This document shows positions 1 to 4,834 of a DNA stretch of 5,259 nucleotides, piece after piece. The DNA is from a bacterium (GTDB lineage Bacteria; Patescibacteriota; Minisyncoccia; Phycocordibacterales; UBA1550), in NCBI GenBank assembly GCA_021823825.1, contig JAKANJ010000040.1, positions 1 to 5,259 of the forward strand, read 5' to 3'. A program made the position numbers and the translations under genes. Within the stretch, counting starts at the first letter, position 1, and every line of letters begins with the position of its first letter. The notes beneath the pieces were generated by a model. The model saw nothing but the letters and a program-made list of their open reading frames with translations, ran no database searches and was not told where the DNA came from.

Positions 1-46
1 CATTTCATAAGTCAAATCTGCCCGACTGCTGCAAGAGGTGAAAAAA

Positions 47-1447
47 CTACGAGTTCTCAATCGGATCAATCATTGTTGTCTGTATTGTTTCAGCTTTGCT
101 CATGACCTGATTCCCGTAAGTTGAGGCCCAGGAAGAGCGTGAGCAGGATGACCCAGAAAAATACTTGCAAGCAGCATTGCGTTCAGCACTATATGAACCC
201 GCAACAGCCCCGTTGTCCTTGAGCAAGAACCCGGCCGCCATAAATGCGTCCTCCGCACGCCATGGGTCTGCCGAGGGAACCCCCAAAGCGTTCGCGATTA
301 AATTTTGATAGAGAACCCAAGTAGAAGGTATAAACTGTGCAGCGCCCATCGCTCCTCCGTATCCAATCGCCTGAGGACATGAAACAAGGGTATTAAATGG
401 ATCACGACCAACGTTGGCGGTGATTCTCAAGAATGGTGCAACATCGCGATCGGGTTTCATAACACGAGAAATCGCATTCCCTGTACGAATTGAAACACCA
501 GCCCCTGTGTCAGGATCCTTCAGGTAACAAGACCCCTGATTTTTTCCAAAACCAGACTCCTGCATAAAAATTGCAAGAAGAAAGGCCGGGCGAATACCTG
601 TTTTCTTCGAGACGGCATTTGCGTATTCAAGGGCCTGTCCGAACTGAATTTCACCAGTATCACGCAGTGCAAAGAGTGCGGCACGAATCGATGCAGCCCG
701 TGCTTGCTTTTCAAGAAGCACTTTTTGGTATGCCTTCTCCTGCCCTTTTGTGGCTTTTAGCAATTGTGTTTTTTCTGCTTCTCTTGCTGCAAGAAACTTT
801 TTCTCAAGCTGTGCCTGATACTGCAAATCCGTCTGCTGATTTTTTTTGTCTTCAAGCGCAGCCTGTTCTTGTTCCGTATTTTTTTTCGCTGTACCGACGA
901 TGTCGAGCGATTGGCCGACTGCATCTTCAACGTACTGGAAATTATCAAGATCGCTAAAAAATTGTGATACATCCTGGTCAGACAGTGCCAACGAAACGAC
1001 CGAGTAGTTATCAAGCTCATCAATACGCCTCAGGAAACCAGCAAGGGACTGGTGCTCCGCATCTATTTGTGCCGCGTATGTAGTGATTGTTTGTTTTTTC
1101 ACTCCGATGCTTTCTGTAAGACTTGCTATCTGAAGAGCTGCTGCATTAATAGAAAGTTTCGCCTTTGCAATTTGGGCATTGAGAATCGCAACATCGCGAG
1201 AAAGTGACGCGCCCTCCTGTTGCTTGCTCGTCACGAGCGCATCGTATACATTGATTTCTTTGTCACACGCAGTGACATCAGCTTCAAGTCTTGCACGGCA
1301 GACGGAGTCGCTGCATGAAGGAGGGATGACGTCATTACACGAAGGAGCTGGAGCAACCTGCGCAAAGGTACCCGGAACCAACCACGCAAAAGCGCCCCCC
1401 AAAAGTAAGGAAACAAGCGCAAATTTTATGAGGAAACTTCTGGGCAT
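47..1447 (-). CDS. Secreted coiled-coil lytic transglycosylase (PcsB/EnvC-like N-terminus, SLT/MltB-like C-terminus)
   Basis: Probable peptidoglycan-cleaving enzyme, 466 residues, acting outside the cytoplasmic membrane. I start it at the ATG at 1447 because the signal peptide begins there: MPRS, a hydrophobic stretch at about residues 5-24, and a likely signal peptidase site after TFA (residue 29). GGAAGG lies 4 nt upstream. Residues ~60-270 are Gln/Lys/Glu/Ala-rich heptad-like sequence of the PcsB/EnvC coiled-coil type. Residues ~280-440 form the transglycosylase domain: GIRPAFLLAI then MQESGFG with the presumed catalytic Glu297, GAMGAAQFIPSTW (365-377), and DPWRAEDAFMAAGFLL (394-409), the arrangement known from MltB/SLT_2-type enzymes. 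It has eight Cys (37, 45, 50, 61, 307, 357, 427, 435), an even number that suggests disulfides. The family assignment is from motifs only. The role (cell separation or wall remodelling) is inferred. It is the last gene of the minus-strand series, downstream of L25. Confidence 0.88.
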   Translation of the reverse strand: MPRSFLIKFALVSLLLGGAFAWLVPGTFAQVAPAPSCNDVIPPSCSDSVCRARLEADVTACDKEINVYDALVTSKQQEGASLSRDVAILNAQIAKAKLSINAAALQIASLTESIGVKKQTITTYAAQIDAEHQSLAGFLRRIDELDNYSVVSLALSDQDVSQFFSDLDNFQYVEDAVGQSLDIVGTAKKNTEQEQAALEDKKNQQTDLQYQAQLEKKFLAAREAEKTQLLKATKGQEKAYQKVLLEKQARAASIRAALFALRDTGEIQFGQALEYANAVSKKTGIRPAFLLAIFMQESGFGKNQGSCYLKDPDTGAGVSIRTGNAISRVMKPDRDVAPFLRITANVGRDPFNTLVSCPQAIGYGGAMGAAQFIPSTWVLYQNLIANALGVPSADPWRAEDAFMAAGFLLKDNGAVAGSYSAERNAACKYFSGSSCSRSSWASTYGNQVMSKAETIQTTMIDPIENS

Positions 1448-1457
1448 AACGCCTTCC

Positions 1458-1486
1458 ATTATATCAAAAAATGCACCGAACGTCAT
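1458..1486 (-). promoter_or_regulatory. Putative promoter of the transglycosylase gene, embedded in the L25 terminator
   Basis: On the minus strand ATGACG (1486-1481, 4 of 6 matches to TTGACA) is followed after exactly 17 nt by a perfect TATAAT (1463-1458). The start codon at 1447 is only 10 nt beyond the -10 box, so transcription would begin about 4 nt before the ATG. The -35 box and spacer overlap the loop and stem of the upstream terminator. A GGAAGG motif (1457-1452) between -10 box and ATG would be outside such a transcript and would help translation only of read-through mRNA. Confidence 0.5.
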
Positions 1487-1506
1487 TTATCGTTCGGTGC
1501 ATTTTT
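1466..1506 (-). terminator. Rho-independent terminator of the L25 gene
   Basis: Perfect 16-bp inverted repeat: the arms at 1467-1482 and 1491-1506 (core TGCACCGAACG) enclose the 8-nt loop 1483-1490. Read on the minus strand, it starts 13 nt after the L25 stop codon and ends in a run of six T. The arms begin and end in A and T runs, so it could work in both directions, but no plus-strand gene ends here. Confidence 0.88.
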
Positions 1507-1519
1507 GAGAGATTTCGTA

Positions 1520-2173
1520 TTATTTCTTTTCTGCTACAGGCTCTTCCCCTTCTGCTCCTTCTGTTGCCTGTTTACCCTTCTTTTCCACCTCAATCGAAGC
1601 AATATCAGCAGGAGCTTCTTCAACTTCTTCTGCAGCAACAGAAATTGCAGCGATAACTTCGTCTGCACCCGTTACCAACGTCACACCCTTTGGCATAACG
1701 ATTGAACCAGCAAGAATTTGGCTATCAAGAGTATCGAGAGTTGAGATGTCAATTTTGAAACCGTGAGGAAGGTCTTCGGGAAGTGCCTTGACTTCTACCT
1801 CGTGAAGTACCTTAACAAGAGTACCTGCAAGATCCTTGACTGCCGCTGAAACACCAACGAATTCTAGTGGTACTGCAACCTCAACCTGGTGTCCTTTTTC
1901 AAGAACATAAAAATCTGCATGAATTGGCACACCCTTGACTGGATCAACTTGAACTTCATGAATAAGAGCATTCATTTTACCCTTTGGCATTTCAAGAACT
2001 ACAACGGTCGACTCGCCTGCCTCATTCCACACTTTCATGAACTCCTTCATTGAAAATACGCAAGGCGTAGCTTTTTCTTTGTGACCATAATAAACTGCGG
2101 GGATAAAGCCCTCCTCCCGTACAGAAGCAAGTTTTGACTTTGCACTTCTCTCCTCTCCTTTTAGTGTAAGCAT
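1520..2173 (-). CDS. rplY: 50S ribosomal protein L25 / general stress protein CTC (two-domain TL5 type)
   Basis: Binds 5S rRNA in the large ribosomal subunit; 217 residues. The N-terminal L25 domain (about 1-90) shows REEGFIPAVYYG (residues 20-31), the match to the family's G-x-(V/I)-PAV-x-YG motif, and VDPVKGVPIHADF with its conserved V-DP-V-G and H-DF pattern. The C-terminal TL5/CTC beta domain (about 95-180) shows VEVKALPEDLPHGFKIDIS and a late MPKGVTLVTGADEVIA. An acidic Ala/Glu/Lys-rich tail of about 40 residues follows, common in bacterial CTC proteins. I start it at ATG 2173 because MLTLKGEERSAKSK matches the usual L25 beginning. The in-frame ATG at 2224 would add 17 unrelated residues and lies upstream of the promoter. 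There is no Shine-Dalgarno sequence, and a -10 box ends 7 nt before the ATG, so the mRNA is probably leaderless. Confidence 0.95.
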   Translation of the reverse strand: MLTLKGEERSAKSKLASVREEGFIPAVYYGHKEKATPCVFSMKEFMKVWNEAGESTVVVLEMPKGKMNALIHEVQVDPVKGVPIHADFYVLEKGHQVEVAVPLEFVGVSAAVKDLAGTLVKVLHEVEVKALPEDLPHGFKIDISTLDTLDSQILAGSIVMPKGVTLVTGADEVIAAISVAAEEVEEAPADIASIEVEKKGKQATEGAEGEEPVAEKK

Positions 2174-2180
2174 GGGGTGC

Positions 2181-2208
2181 AGTATACGGATTTCTGGGAA
2201 AAAGGCAA
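2181..2208 (-). promoter_or_regulatory. Promoter of the L25 gene, predicted leaderless
   Basis: Minus strand TTGCCT (2208-2203, 4 of 6 to consensus), 16-nt spacer, TATACT (2186-2181, 5 of 6), then GCACCCC and the ATG at 2173. A start site 7 nt after the -10 box falls on the first base of the start codon or one base before it. There is no purine-rich ribosome binding site between. Confidence 0.65.
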
Positions 2209-2235
2209 GCGCCTGGCCACTCATAAAGAACGAGA

Positions 2236-2259
2236 AAGGGCTCGCTTACGCGAGCCCTT
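2236..2259 (-). terminator. Rho-independent terminator after the 117-residue hypothetical gene
   Basis: Perfect 10-bp GC-rich stem (2236-2245 with 2250-2259; AAGGGCTCGC in the minus-strand RNA) with loop GTAA, a GNRA tetraloop. It begins 14 nt after the stop codon of the hypothetical gene. The following minus-strand stretch TTTCTCGTTCTTT is T-rich but interrupted, so termination may be less complete than at the other hairpins. It separates this gene from the L25 promoter. Confidence 0.8.
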
Positions 2260-2273
2260 ATGATTCTTGTCCC

Positions 2274-2627
2274 TTAGCGGGGTCCCCTTATATTGACCCA
2301 ATTGGGCGGGATGGGAATTTTTCCCTCCCATACACCTCTCTCAAACGTACGAATGATGGCAGGGTCGGACATATCCAGTAGATTAATTTCTACATCCAAC
2401 ACAATACCATGCTCTTCTGTTACCGTTACCTTGCCAATTTGGCCAGAACCGAGCTTAAGCACCGTAAACTCAAGGTGCAGGTCTTCACATTCTGCCAAAA
2501 TTAACATGATATTTTCATCCAGCTCTCTCGCGCTCGTAAAATTTTGCGCAGCGTGCATCATGCAACGCATCGCGAGGTCGTATATATATCGAGTCCTCCC
2601 TCTTAGGTTTGGGCTATCGAAAGACAT
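2274..2627 (-). CDS. Hypothetical protein, 117 residues, family not recognised
   Basis: I recognise no family and assign no function. The gene is supported by a very strong ribosome binding site (GGGGAGGAG, its AGGAG 6 nt before ATG 2627), by a terminator just after the stop codon, and by a balanced composition. The upstream in-frame ATG at 2678 lacks such a site. The product is soluble-looking, with no signal peptide or membrane segment. An Arg-rich start (LRGRTRYIYD) leads into two probable helices (about 13-29 and 32-48), then probable beta strands (LHLEFTVLKL; GKVTVTEEHGIVLDVEINLL), a short helix (DPAIIRTFERGVW), and an extended Pro-rich end (GKIPIPPNW). This helix-then-sheet order suggests a small alpha+beta domain. 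It lies 100 nt downstream of the aldolase gene on the same strand, so it could share its transcript, but it also has its own candidate promoter. Confidence 0.75.
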   Translation of the reverse strand: MSFDSPNLRGRTRYIYDLAMRCMMHAAQNFTSARELDENIMLILAECEDLHLEFTVLKLGSGQIGKVTVTEEHGIVLDVEINLLDMSDPAIIRTFERGVWEGKIPIPPNWVNIRGPR

Positions 2628-2633
2628 GGTTGT

Positions 2634-2642
2634 CTCCTCCCC
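2634..2642 (-). promoter_or_regulatory. Strong Shine-Dalgarno sequence that fixes the start of the hypothetical gene
   Basis: GGGGAGGAG on the minus strand, ending 6 nt before the ATG at 2627. It is the only near-ideal ribosome binding site at a gene start in this window; the neighbouring genes have a -10 box in that position. Confidence 0.8.
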
Positions 2643-2684
2643 TGTTGAAGTTCGAATACCATACCCACAAAACAGCAAGATAAA

Positions 2685-2701
2685 TCTAACTAGACGTTAG
2701 A
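2685..2701. repeat. Small inverted repeat TCTAAC-5-GTTAGA between the aldolase and hypothetical genes
   Basis: Perfect 6-bp arms (2685-2690 and 2696-2701) around a 5-nt loop. It covers the candidate -10 box of the hypothetical gene. It may be an operator, a weak attenuator after the aldolase gene, or chance. The stem is AT-rich and is not followed by a clean T run, so I do not call it a terminator. Confidence 0.3.
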
Positions 2702-2722
2702 ACAAGTAGGAGATAATGTCAA
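2694..2722 (-). promoter_or_regulatory. Candidate promoter of the hypothetical gene
   Basis: A perfect -35 hexamer TTGACA (2722-2717) starts 6 nt after the aldolase stop codon. At 17 nt follows only a weak -10 (TAACGT, 3 of 6). A start near 2687 would give a leader of about 60 nt containing the strong ribosome binding site. The weak -10 box leaves this uncertain; co-transcription with the aldolase gene is the alternative. Confidence 0.35.
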
Positions 2723-2727
2723 TAAAA

Positions 2728-3603
2728 CTACATGCCGCTGAATAGTCGTAGACGAGCCTCAATAACTTTCTCCATGGCTTCTCTTGGTCCCTTCATTATC
2801 TTATAAGGAGCAACTTCGTCTGGGTGCTCATTCAGATAGGTATGGAGTGTGCTCACAAACGCAACACGCATCTCCGTATTGATGTGTACAATGTTGATAC
2901 CCGCCTTGATACCGTTAGTAAAGTCCTCATCAACTGTTCCTGAACCTCCATGAAGAACGAGTGGCACGCCCGCAGCCGTGCGAATGTGTCCAATACGCTC
3001 AATATCCAAACGTGGGTCATGTGTTGCTCGAAGCATCCCATGAATATTCCCAACAGCTGGAGCAAATAAATCAACACCTGTTTCTGTGACAAAATGAACT
3101 GCCTGTTCAGGTGATGTGAGTGAGAGGTTATCAAACTTAACCCCTTCAGGGATATCATCAAGGACCTTTGACGATGTGCCAATGTATCCGACCTCACCTT
3201 CTATAAGGACATCCCGGCCTGAAGCACGTGCATATGCGACACATTCTTTTGTTAACTTAATATTTTCTTCCAGTGGCAATTTTGCACCATCGAAGATAAC
3301 AGAATCAAATCCTGCATCAATCGCTTCCTTCACACGCTCTACTGAATATGTGTGATCAGCATTAATATAAATTGGGTAGTTATATTCCTCTCGAATACTT
3401 CTTACAAGAGCTACCGCTTGCTTTACTCCGACAAAATCGCGCTCACCTTCAGACAAACCAACAATTACTGGTAAATTAAGTTTTTGTGCCGCATGAAAAA
3501 TTGCCCAAAGCCCCTCTAGGTTTGAGATATTAAAATGCCCTAATGCGGTTTTTTTTGCTCCAGCCTCTTTTATCGCTTCTCGCAATGTTGGTATTGTATT
3601 CAT
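2728..3603 (-). CDS. fba: Class II (zinc) fructose-bisphosphate aldolase family protein, GatY/KbaY-like
   Basis: Cytoplasmic metal-dependent aldolase, probably splitting a ketose 1,6-bisphosphate into glycerone phosphate and an aldehyde phosphate; 291 residues, normal for the family. Motifs in order: GHFNISN (22-28) matching the N-terminal AFN-x-x-N; NADH (81-84) with the presumed proton donor Asp83 and zinc ligand His84; FDGAKLPLEENI (104-115); EGEVG (135-139); GNIHG with zinc ligand His188; LHGGSG with zinc ligand His218; and the phosphate-binding HINTE (240-244). Two positions differ from the common pattern: Asn81 where H-x-D-H has its first His, and Ala107 where FDGS has Ser. The zinc and catalytic residues are all present. 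Whether the substrate is fructose-, tagatose- or sedoheptulose-bisphosphate cannot be read from the sequence. The ATG at 3603 lies 7 nt after a TATAAT box. The gene is divergent from the PfkB kinase gene. Confidence 0.92.
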   Translation of the reverse strand: MNTIPTLREAIKEAGAKKTALGHFNISNLEGLWAIFHAAQKLNLPVIVGLSEGERDFVGVKQAVALVRSIREEYNYPIYINADHTYSVERVKEAIDAGFDSVIFDGAKLPLEENIKLTKECVAYARASGRDVLIEGEVGYIGTSSKVLDDIPEGVKFDNLSLTSPEQAVHFVTETGVDLFAPAVGNIHGMLRATHDPRLDIERIGHIRTAAGVPLVLHGGSGTVDEDFTNGIKAGINIVHINTEMRVAFVSTLHTYLNEHPDEVAPYKIMKGPREAMEKVIEARLRLFSGM

Positions 3604-3610
3604 ACGCCTG

Positions 3611-3639
3611 ATTATACTCTAAAAATATATGCTCAACAA
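3611..3639 (-). promoter_or_regulatory. Promoter of the aldolase gene, predicted leaderless
   Basis: Minus strand TTGTTG (3639-3634, 3 of 6), 17-nt spacer, perfect TATAAT (3616-3611), then CAGGCGT and the ATG at 3603. The expected start site falls on the ATG itself. The -35 box overlaps one copy of the GATTGTTTTG motif. Confidence 0.65.
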
Positions 3640-3646
3640 AACAATC
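3637..3646 (-). repeat. GATTGTTTTG element, copy at the aldolase promoter
   Basis: Reads GATTGTTTTG on the minus strand and overlaps the -35 box of the aldolase promoter. An identical 10-mer in inverted orientation lies at 3750-3759 in the kinase promoter. The pair flanks the 44-bp palindrome. It may be a regulator half-site, a terminal inverted repeat of a small element, or chance. Confidence 0.45.
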
Positions 3647-3679
3647 TTTAACTAGTCTTCCGGGCTCGTGAATTTGTCC

Positions 3680-3723
3680 GCCCCACTCCACATATACGCC
3701 ATGGCGTATATGTGGAGTGGGGC
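3680..3723. repeat. Perfect 44-bp palindrome in the divergent aldolase/kinase intergenic region
   Basis: The left half (3680-3701, starting GCCCCACTCCACATATACGC) is the exact reverse complement of the right half (3702-3723), with CCATGG at the centre and no spacer. It can be extended outward by ATTTG (3672-3676) pairing with CAAAT (3723-3727) if three or four left-hand bases (TCCG) bulge out. It is not followed by a T run on either strand and lies upstream of both flanking genes, so it is not their terminator. A protein-binding site, a mobile-element remnant or a structured RNA are open possibilities. Confidence 0.95.
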
Positions 3724-3737
3724 AAATCTTTTGCTAA

Positions 3738-3766
3738 TTTTTAAATAATGATTGTTTTGCTATACT
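3738..3766 (+). promoter_or_regulatory. Extended -10 promoter of the PfkB kinase gene, near-leaderless
   Basis: TGCTATACT (3758-3766) is an extended -10 element (TGn plus TATACT, 5 of 6). The -35 position 17 nt upstream holds only TTTTTA (3738-3743, 3 of 6), as is usual when the TG extension is present. The ATG at 3776 is 9 nt beyond the -10 box, so the leader would be about 0-3 nt. There is no Shine-Dalgarno sequence. Confidence 0.6.
3750..3759 (+). repeat. GATTGTTTTG element, copy at the kinase promoter
   Basis: Exact inverted partner of 3637-3646. Here it touches the extended -10 box of the kinase promoter: its last TG is the TG of TGCTATACT. A protein bound here would compete with RNA polymerase. 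Confidence 0.45.
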
Positions 3767-3775
3767 AGCCCTTAT

Positions 3776-4774
3776 ATGAACGAGAAATTAGATTTTGTAG
3801 CAATTGGCGATACTGTTATTGACGCATTTATTCACCTTAACCCGGAGCACGCACACACGACGCGAGGACCCGCAAATACGCAAATGCTTTGCATGCAATT
3901 CGGTAGTAAAATTCCTTATGACTTTGTAAAAGTTGTACCAGCAGTCGGAAATAGCGCAAACGCCGCAGTTTCTGCAGCACGTCTCGGCCTCAAGAGTGGG
4001 CTCATTACAAGTCTTGGCAACGATCACAGTGCAGATGAATGCCTTGAGGTCTTTAACAATGAAGGAGTAAGTACAAAATTCATTACAAAAGAAGATGGCA
4101 AGAGAACAAACCATCACTACGTGCTTTGGTACAAAGATGACCGCACGATTCTCATCAAACATGAGCAGTTTACCTACGCAATGCCCGATATCGGTTCGCC
4201 GAAGTGGCTCTACCTATCTTCGCTTGGTGAACATTCAATTCCTTATCACCACGAAATCGCTGCTTACCTAGAATCACACCCTGACATTAAACTTGCATTC
4301 CAGCCGGGAACATTCCAAATAGAATTGGGCACAGAAACTCTCGACGCTCTCTATAAAAGGACTGAGGTATTTTTCTGTAACACTGACGAAGCACGGCTTA
4401 TACTAAAAACCGGAGAAGGCGATGGCGGAGTACTTGCAAAAATGATGACAACAATCGGTCCAAAGATTGCGGTAATTACTGACGGCTCAAAGGGTGCGTA
4501 CGTTTATGATGGGGCTGATACTTGGTATATGCCTACGTACCCAGATCCTAAACCACCCTATGATAGAACCGGTGCCGGTGATGCCTACGCATCAACATTC
4601 GTTGCAGCACTCGCCCTTGGAAAAACACCCTCAGAAGCAATTGAATGGGCGCCTATCAATTCAATGTCTGTAGTACAAAAGATTGGTGCGCAAGAAGGGC
4701 TCCTCAAGCGAGAAGAGCTTGAACAATTCCTCAAGGACGCACCGGAAGGTTACAAAGTTGAAAAAAGAAGTTAA
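3776..4774 (+). CDS. PfkB/ribokinase-family carbohydrate kinase
   Basis: ATP-dependent cytoplasmic kinase of the ribokinase fold, 332 residues, for a sugar, sugar phosphate or nucleoside. The start at ATG 3776 gives the usual beginning of a Rossmann-like strand (FVAIGDTVIDAFI, 7-19). An earlier in-frame ATG at 3752 would place the promoter inside the gene. The first signature region reads VGNSANAAVSAARLG (57-71), with Val where many members have a second Gly. The lid strand residues RTNHHYVLWYKDDRTIL follow. The second signature is DRTGAGDAYASTFVAALALG, with the anion hole GAGD and catalytic base Asp269. FCNTDEARLIL fits the family's N-x-x-E segment. The substrate is unknown. Beside an aldolase and a transketolase, fructose-6-phosphate, sedoheptulose-7-phosphate, ribose or a nucleoside are all possible. 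The gene is divergent from the aldolase gene and ends at a shared terminator. Confidence 0.9.
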   Translation: MNEKLDFVAIGDTVIDAFIHLNPEHAHTTRGPANTQMLCMQFGSKIPYDFVKVVPAVGNSANAAVSAARLGLKSGLITSLGNDHSADECLEVFNNEGVSTKFITKEDGKRTNHHYVLWYKDDRTILIKHEQFTYAMPDIGSPKWLYLSSLGEHSIPYHHEIAAYLESHPDIKLAFQPGTFQIELGTETLDALYKRTEVFFCNTDEARLILKTGEGDGGVLAKMMTTIGPKIAVITDGSKGAYVYDGADTWYMPTYPDPKPPYDRTGAGDAYASTFVAALALGKTPSEAIEWAPINSMSVVQKIGAQEGLLKREELEQFLKDAPEGYKVEKRS

Positions 4775-4792
4775 AGAAATCCTACTCTAACT

Positions 4793-4822
4793 AAAAAATC
4801 CGCAGTAAACTGCGGATTTTTT
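4793..4822. terminator. Bidirectional Rho-independent terminator between the kinase and transketolase genes
   Basis: Perfect 13-bp inverted repeat: AAAAAATCCGCAG (4793-4805), loop TAAA, CTGCGGATTTTTT (4810-4822). On the plus strand it begins 18 nt after the kinase stop codon and ends in six T. On the minus strand it begins 12 nt after the transketolase stop codon and also ends in six T. One hairpin therefore serves both convergent genes. Confidence 0.93.
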
Positions 4823-4834
4823 AATATTCCAACT

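Noticed and set aside
1..46. Possible tRNA 3' end or next gene start (GTCAAATC resembles a T-loop; TTATGAAATG on the minus strand)
   Set aside because: Too short to test, with no T-stem pairing or CCA end visible; nothing can be supported.
571..957. 128-residue plus-strand reading frame inside the transglycosylase gene
   Set aside because: Low-complexity Leu/Phe-rich shadow of the Lys/Glu/Gln-rich coiled coil on the other strand; no start signals.
1448..1486. Longer N-terminus for the transglycosylase (ATG at 1486 or 1459)
   Set aside because: The extension would be encoded by the terminator hairpin and -10 box and would put 9-13 extra residues before a clean signal peptide. The ATG at 1447 fits better.
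2174..2224. 17-residue N-terminal extension of L25 from ATG 2224
   Set aside because: It spans the promoter and does not resemble L25; family members start at MLTLKGEER-like sequence.
2293..2700. 135-residue plus-strand reading frame opposite the hypothetical gene
   Set aside because: Ser-rich composition typical of an antisense shadow, with no promoter or ribosome binding site. The minus-strand gene has a strong ribosome binding site and a terminator.
3546..3553. Eight-base A/T run near the aldolase start (and similar runs in the transglycosylase gene) as programmed frameshift sites
   Set aside because: The runs simply encode Lys-Lys pairs, the main frames continue normally through the domains, and no alternative frame gives a sensible product.
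3680..3723. The palindrome as an ordinary Rho-independent terminator
   Set aside because: Both flanking genes are transcribed away from it and neither strand has a T run after the stem.
3752..3775. Earlier start of the PfkB kinase (MFCYTSPY...)
   Set aside because: It would lie across the extended -10 element and adds residues foreign to the family's N-terminal strand.
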